From NCBI RefSeq assembly GCF_001839655.2, contig NZ_CP056087.1, positions 1,922,001-1,986,000 on the forward strand: 64,000 nucleotides of DNA, written 5' to 3'. Under the pieces are notes generated by a model. The model was not told where the DNA came from. It saw only the letters and a list, made by a program, of their open reading frames with translations, and did no database searches. A program made the position numbers and the translations under genes. This stretch comes from Pseudomonas argentinensis. Lineage in GTDB: Bacteria > Pseudomonadota > Gammaproteobacteria > Pseudomonadales > Pseudomonadaceae. Positions 59,503-64,000 of this stretch are shown in pieces. Position 1 is the stretch's first letter, and each line of letters begins with the position of its first letter.

Positions 59503-60849
59503 ATGCGTTTCGTTGCCACGCTTCCTCTTGCCCTTGCCCTTGCCGTTTCAGCCCAGGCGCAGACGTTGACCGAGGCCATGCAGAACGCACTCACCGTGCA
59601 TCCTGAAATCCAGTCCGGTATCAATGCGCGGCTGGCGGTCGAAGAGGACATGAAGGCGGCTCGGGCAGGCTATCTGCCGCGTGTCGACGTGCAGGCCGGC
59701 TATGGCCGCGAGGGTACCGAGAACAACAGCACCCGTGCCAGTGACGACCGCGGCTATCGGACCCTTAACCGCTCCGAAGCCAGCCTGACCGTTCAGCAGA
59801 TGCTGTTCGACGGCTTCGCCACCCGCAATGAAGTCGCTCGTCAGCGCGCTACCGTCAACGCCCGTGCCTATGCGCTGCTGGCCAACTCCGAGCGCACGGC
59901 GCTGGAGGTGGCCCAGGTCTACCTGGATGTCTTGCAACGTCAGGAGCTGGCGCGCCTGGCAGAAGAGAACCTGCGCAGCCACGAGCGCATCTACGATCAG
60001 ATTTCCCTGCGCAGCGAGCGCGGTGTAGGGCGCATGGCCGACCTCGACCAGGCCGAGGCGCGCCTGGCCCAGGCGCGTAACAACCTGCTGACCGAGCAGA
60101 CCAATCTGGCCGATGCCCAGGTCACCTACCTGAGCGTGGTGGGTCGCGAGCCCGTCGACCTCGCCATGCCGGACAGCATGGGCGTTCATCTACCTGAAAG
60201 CCTGACGGCTGCCCGTGACGAACTGCTGGCCAACAACCCCAACATCAGCTCGGCCGAGGCCGATGTGAGGGCAACCGAGGCGCAATACGCCGCGGCGAAA
60301 AGCATCTACTACCCACGCTTCGATGCCGAAGTTTCCACCGGCCTCAACGACAACGTCGACGGTGTGGAAGGGCAAAACAAGGAATGGCAGGCAATGGTGC
60401 GCATGCGCTACAACCTGTACGCGGGCGGTAGCGACAGCGCCAACGTGCGCTCCAGGGCGTACCTGAGCAACCAGGCCATGGATATTCGCAACAATGCATT
60501 GCGCGTGCTCAACGAAGAGGTCGGGCTGGCCTGGAACGCACTGCAGAACGCCCGCGCGCAACTGCCGATCGCTCAGCAATACGTCGACCACAGCTCCCGA
60601 GTGCGTGACTCCTACCAGAAGCAGTTCGGGCTGGGCGAGCGCACCCTGCTGGATCTGCTCGACAGCGAAAACGAATACTTCACTGCCGCCCGCCGCCTGC
60701 AGGAAGTGCGCTTTACCGAGCTGTTCACCCATTACCGCATCAAGGCGACCACCGGTACGCTGCTCAAGAGCCAGGGAATCGCGGCGCCGATGGCTTCCGT
60801 GCCGCTCGATACGGTCAAGACTAATGTGCAACTGCCCAACATGAACTAG
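59503..60849 (+). CDS. lapE: TolC-family outer membrane protein LapE
   Basis: The outer-membrane channel of the adhesin type I secretion system, through which the adhesin stays threaded until LapG cuts it. The 448-residue protein has a signal peptide (MRFVATLPLALALAVSAQA) and two OEP repeats of long helices and beta strands, with YLDVLQRQELARLAEENL in the first and TLLDLLDSENEYFTAARRL in the second. I chose ATG 59503 for its signal peptide and the upstream AGGGA; ATG 59473 would add ten residues before it. It is followed 32 bases later by lapB. Confidence 0.93.
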   Translation: MRFVATLPLALALAVSAQAQTLTEAMQNALTVHPEIQSGINARLAVEEDMKAARAGYLPRVDVQAGYGREGTENNSTRASDDRGYRTLNRSEASLTVQQMLFDGFATRNEVARQRATVNARAYALLANSERTALEVAQVYLDVLQRQELARLAEENLRSHERIYDQISLRSERGVGRMADLDQAEARLAQARNNLLTEQTNLADAQVTYLSVVGREPVDLAMPDSMGVHLPESLTAARDELLANNPNISSAEADVRATEAQYAAAKSIYYPRFDAEVSTGLNDNVDGVEGQNKEWQAMVRMRYNLYAGGSDSANVRSRAYLSNQAMDIRNNALRVLNEEVGLAWNALQNARAQLPIAQQYVDHSSRVRDSYQKQFGLGERTLLDLLDSENEYFTAARRLQEVRFTELFTHYRIKATTGTLLKSQGIAAPMASVPLDTVKTNVQLPNMN

Positions 60850-60881
60850 AGTTCGGTTTTTTAGGTAAGGGTAAATGTGCA

Positions 60882-63038
60882 GTGGCAGTAGAACCTGATC
60901 CATCCCAGCCACGTAACGATCCCCGTGACCGTTACGACGATCCTCTGCTGGATAGTTTACTGTCGTTGTGCAGTCTCCATCAGAAATCCGTCAGCCGGGC
61001 CATGCTCACTGCCGGGCTGCCGCTGCCCAAGCAGCGCCTGAGCGCCGAATTGCTCCCCCGGGCTGCCGCCCGCGCCGGGCTGCAGGGCCGCTGGCTGCGG
61101 CGCAATCTCGACAAGATCCCCGAACTGGCGTTGCCCGCGCTGCTGTTGCTGCGCGACGGGCGCAGTGCGCTGCTGCTTGGTTGGGAGGCCGATGGGCAGG
61201 CGCGCATCATGCCCAGCGAGACGGAAGGCGGCGAAGTGCGGGTCAGCGCCGAAACCCTGGCCGAGGACTACAGTGGCCGGGTGTTCTTCGCCCAACCTCA
61301 GCACAAGTTCGATTTCACCCGCGGCGAGCTCATTCCCCGGGCCAGCTCGTGGTTTCGAGATACCCTCAAGCGCTCGCGCTGGCTGTACATCGACGCGGTC
61401 GCGGCCAGCCTGCTGATCAACCTGATCGGCCTGGTCACCCCGCTGTTCGTGATGAACGTCTATGACCGCGTCGTGCCCAACCAGGCCGAGGCGACGCTGT
61501 GGGTGCTGGCCATCGGCATCGGTGGGGTGTTCATCTTCGATCTGTTGCTCAAGACATTGCGCGGCCTGTGCCTGGATCTGGCTGGCAAGAAGACCGACAT
61601 GATCATCTCGGCCACCCTGTTCGAGCGCATCGTCGGCATGGCGATGAAGCATCGTCCGGCGCGGGTCGGCAGCTTCGCCCAGAACATTCACGAGTTTCAG
61701 AGCCTGCGCGACTTCCTCGCGTCCCTGACGCTGGCCAGCGTTATCGACCTGCCCTTTACCATCCTTATCCTTGCTGTCATCGCCTATCTGGGTGGGCACC
61801 TGGTGTGGATCCCCATCATCGCCTTCCCGCTGGTCGCACTGATCGGCTGGGCGCTGCAAAAGCCGCTGGCCGAGACCATGGAGCGCAGCATGGCCCTGGC
61901 GGCCGAGCGCCAGTCCGGCCTGATCGAGAGCCTGGCCGGCCTGGATGCGGTCAAGGTCAACAACGCGGAGAGCGAGCGTCAGTACCTCTGGGAGCAGACC
62001 ATCGGCACCCTGGGCCGCTTCGAACTCAAGGCGCGCATGTTGTCGAGCCTGGCGATGAACGCGACGCTGTTGCTGCAGCAACTCGCCGGCGTGGTGATCA
62101 TCGTGCTGGGCGTGTACCAGATCATCGCCGGCAACCTGAGCATGGGCGGGCTGATTGCCTGCTACATGCTCAGCTCCCGCGCCCTGGGACCCCTGGCCCA
62201 GGTGTCCGGTCTGCTGATTCGTTACCAGCAGGCCCGCGTGACGTTGGACTCGGTCAACCAGATGATGGAGCTGCCTCAGGAGCGCCAGGCCGACGAGCGC
62301 CCCCTCAAGCGCCAGACGCTGCAGGGCGGCATCGAATTTCGCCAGCTGGATTTCCATTACCCGGATCAGCAGCAGGCCGCGTTGCAGGGCATCAACCTGG
62401 TGATTCGCCCCGGCGAAAAGGTCGGCATCATCGGTCGCAGCGGCTCCGGCAAGAGCTCGCTGGCCAAGCTGATCGTTGGCCTCTACCAGGCCGATGCCGG
62501 CAGCCTGCTGGTCGACGGTATCGATGTGCGCCAACTGGATGTCAGCGACGTGCGCTACAACATCGGTTACGTGCCCCAGGATATCCAGCTGTTCGCCGGC
62601 ACCCTGCGCGACAATCTGGTCTCGGGTGCGCGCTACGTCGAAGACGAGCTTGTACTGCAAGCCGCCGAGCTGGCCGGCGTGCACGAGTTCGCACGCCTGC
62701 ACCCCAATGGTTACGAGCTGCAGGTGGGCGAGCGCGGCCAGAATCTTTCCGGCGGTCAGCGCCAGAACGTGGCCCTGGCCCGGGCACTGCTGCTGGATCC
62801 GCCGATCCTGCTGCTCGACGAGCCCACCAGTGCGATGGACAACACCGGTGAAGAGCGCCTCAAGCAGCGCCTTGCCGCCATCAGCAAGAACAAGACGCTG
62901 CTGCTGGTCACCCACCGCGCCTCGATGCTCAGCCTGGTGGAGCGGCTGGTCATCGTCGACCGGGGTCGCATCATCGCCGACGGTCCGAAAGAGAGCGTCA
63001 TGGAGGCGTTGAAGAAGGGGCAGATCAGTGTCAGTTAA
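60882..63038 (+). CDS. lapB: Type I secretion ABC transporter LapB (permease/ATPase)
   Basis: The inner-membrane engine that exports the adhesin. The 718-residue protein begins at a GTG (MAVEPDPSQPRNDPRD). It has an N-terminal C39-like domain without the catalytic cysteine (about residues 20-130), a six-segment membrane domain (about 165-430), and an ATPase with Walker A GRSGSGKSS (near 520), signature LSGGQRQN and Walker B ILLLDEPTSAMD (near 645). The inactive C39 domain is expected, since RTX adhesins keep their leader. The end overlaps lapC by 11 bases. Confidence 0.95.
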   Translation: MAVEPDPSQPRNDPRDRYDDPLLDSLLSLCSLHQKSVSRAMLTAGLPLPKQRLSAELLPRAAARAGLQGRWLRRNLDKIPELALPALLLLRDGRSALLLGWEADGQARIMPSETEGGEVRVSAETLAEDYSGRVFFAQPQHKFDFTRGELIPRASSWFRDTLKRSRWLYIDAVAASLLINLIGLVTPLFVMNVYDRVVPNQAEATLWVLAIGIGGVFIFDLLLKTLRGLCLDLAGKKTDMIISATLFERIVGMAMKHRPARVGSFAQNIHEFQSLRDFLASLTLASVIDLPFTILILAVIAYLGGHLVWIPIIAFPLVALIGWALQKPLAETMERSMALAAERQSGLIESLAGLDAVKVNNAESERQYLWEQTIGTLGRFELKARMLSSLAMNATLLLQQLAGVVIIVLGVYQIIAGNLSMGGLIACYMLSSRALGPLAQVSGLLIRYQQARVTLDSVNQMMELPQERQADERPLKRQTLQGGIEFRQLDFHYPDQQQAALQGINLVIRPGEKVGIIGRSGSGKSSLAKLIVGLYQADAGSLLVDGIDVRQLDVSDVRYNIGYVPQDIQLFAGTLRDNLVSGARYVEDELVLQAAELAGVHEFARLHPNGYELQVGERGQNLSGGQRQNVALARALLLDPPILLLDEPTSAMDNTGEERLKQRLAAISKNKTLLLVTHRASMLSLVERLVIVDRGRIIADGPKESVMEALKKGQISVS

Positions 63039-64000
63039 GGACTCCCTCCAGCGCTTCATACGCGCTGCCGCTTCCTATTTCGGCCCCCGTGACGAGGTTG
63101 GCGACGAGCCGCTCCCCGAGGTGCGCAAGGCGCTCATCGAGGATGCGCCGCGGGTCATGCGCCTGACCCTCTGGGGCATCATCGCCTTCGTGGTGTTCTG
63201 CCTGCTGTGGGCCAATTTCGCCGAAGTCGACGAGGTGACCCGCGGCGAAGGCAAGGCCATTCCGTCCTCGCGGGTGCAGAAGATCCAGAACCTGGAAGGC
63301 GGCATCGTTTCCGAGCTGTTCGTCCACGAAGGGCAGGTGGTCGAAGCCGGCACGCCGCTGTTGCGCCTGGACGACACGCGCTTCGCCTCGAACGTGGGCG
63401 AGACCGAAGCCGATCGCTTGTCGTTGGCCATGCGCGTCGAACGCCTGAGTGCCGAAGTCGAAGGGCGTGAACTGGCCATTCCCGAGGACATCGCCGCCAA
63501 GGCACCAGGCCTGGCGCAGAGCGAACGGGCGTTGTTCCTCAGCCGTCAGCAGCAGTTGCAGGACGAGATCGCTGGGCTGCAGGAACAGTTGACCCAGCGC
63601 CGTCAGGAAGTGCGCGAGTTCGTGTCCAAGCAGAGTCAGTTCCGAAACAGCCTGGAATTGTTGCGCCAGGAAATCCGCATGTCCGAGCCGCTGGTGGCCG
63701 AGGGCGCCGTATCGCCGGTGGAGGTGCTACGCCTCAAGCGGGCCGAAGTGGAAAGCCGCGGTCAACTGGAGGCGACCGGCCTGGCGATCCCCCGTGCCGA
63801 GGCAGCGATCAAGGAGGTGGAGCGCAAGATCGACGAGACCCGTGGGCGTTTTCGCAGCGAGGCGCTGACCCAGCTGAACGAGGCGCGCACCGACCTGAGC
63901 AAGATCGAGTCCACCGGTAAAGCGCTGGAGGATCGGGTCAATCGCACCCTGGTCACCTCGCCGGTACGGGGTATCGTCAAGCAGCTGCTGGTCAATACCA
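63028..64000 (+). CDS. lapC: Type I secretion membrane fusion protein LapC (partial)
   Basis: A HlyD-family periplasmic adaptor that joins LapB to LapE. The reading frame begins at GTG 63028 (MSVKDSLQRFIRAAAS) inside the lapB end and runs off the window after about 324 residues of the usual ~450. One membrane segment is at about residues 45-64, followed by the family motif VQKIQNLEGGIVSELFVHEG and a long coiled-coil region (about 130-300). It ends in the start of the second lipoyl half-motif, VTSPVRGIVKQL. Confidence 0.93.
   Translation, partial: MSVKDSLQRFIRAAASYFGPRDEVGDEPLPEVRKALIEDAPRVMRLTLWGIIAFVVFCLLWANFAEVDEVTRGEGKAIPSSRVQKIQNLEGGIVSELFVHEGQVVEAGTPLLRLDDTRFASNVGETEADRLSLAMRVERLSAEVEGRELAIPEDIAAKAPGLAQSERALFLSRQQQLQDEIAGLQEQLTQRRQEVREFVSKQSQFRNSLELLRQEIRMSEPLVAEGAVSPVEVLRLKRAEVESRGQLEATGLAIPRAEAAIKEVERKIDETRGRFRSEALTQLNEARTDLSKIESTGKALEDRVNRTLVTSPVRGIVKQLLVNT

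Overview
The window is chromosomal DNA from a Pseudomonas-type gammaproteobacterium. The evidence is GC-rich codon use, heavy overlap of neighbouring genes, and a gene order from valS to der (about 1-32.1 kb) that follows the conserved housekeeping block of Pseudomonas genomes. No plasmid, phage or insertion-sequence genes are visible.

Housekeeping block, 1-32.1 kb. On the minus strand lie pepA, holC, a small conserved gene and valS (cut by the window edge). Divergent from them are lptF and lptG, which move lipopolysaccharide out of the inner membrane. An RDD-family membrane protein, a cold-shock protein and tRNA-Leu(CAA) follow. Next come the tRNA queuosine genes queA and tgt, running into yajC, secD and secF (Sec translocase accessory proteins). 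A glycine-zipper envelope protein, suhB, trmJ and cysE lead to the full isc operon (iscR-iscS-iscU-iscA-hscB-hscA-fdx-iscX) for Fe-S cluster assembly. The last run is ndk-rlmN-pilF-rodZ-ispG-hisS-yfgM-bamB-der.

Accessory block, 32.1-42.7 kb. It holds a DJ-1/PfpI-family protein, a TonB-dependent siderophore receptor, and a convergent FecBCD-type ABC importer (ATPase, permease, binding protein). A RelE/HigB-type toxin gene with a one-base frameshift and no ATG lies beside an intact NadS-like antitoxin; a tRNA 3'-half remnant sits just upstream and tRNA-Gly(CCC) just downstream. Then come a PhaG-type acyltransferase, an RsuA-type pseudouridine synthase, a small Cys-rich protein, and a Tyr/Arg/Pro-rich lipoprotein.

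Adhesion block, 42.7-64 kb. This is a complete Lap system. LapG is a periplasmic cysteine protease and LapD is a c-di-GMP receptor with degenerate GGDEF and EAL domains. The adhesin is a roughly 4450-residue LapA-type protein with an N-terminal retention module and a TAAG cleavage site. LapE, LapB and LapC (truncated by the window end) form the type I secretion machine, transcribed divergently from the adhesin. In the known system, high c-di-GMP makes LapD sequester LapG so that the adhesin stays on the surface; low c-di-GMP frees LapG, which cuts the adhesin and releases the cell. The adhesin carries 17 Ig-like repeats, five repeats with EF-hand-like calcium loops, five Calx-beta-type repeats, a PA14-like domain, a VWA domain that appears to carry an inserted domain, and RTX repeats.

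At a finer scale, three divergent copies of a structured intergenic repeat follow yajC, suhB and bamB. All three have the same orientation relative to the gene they follow.
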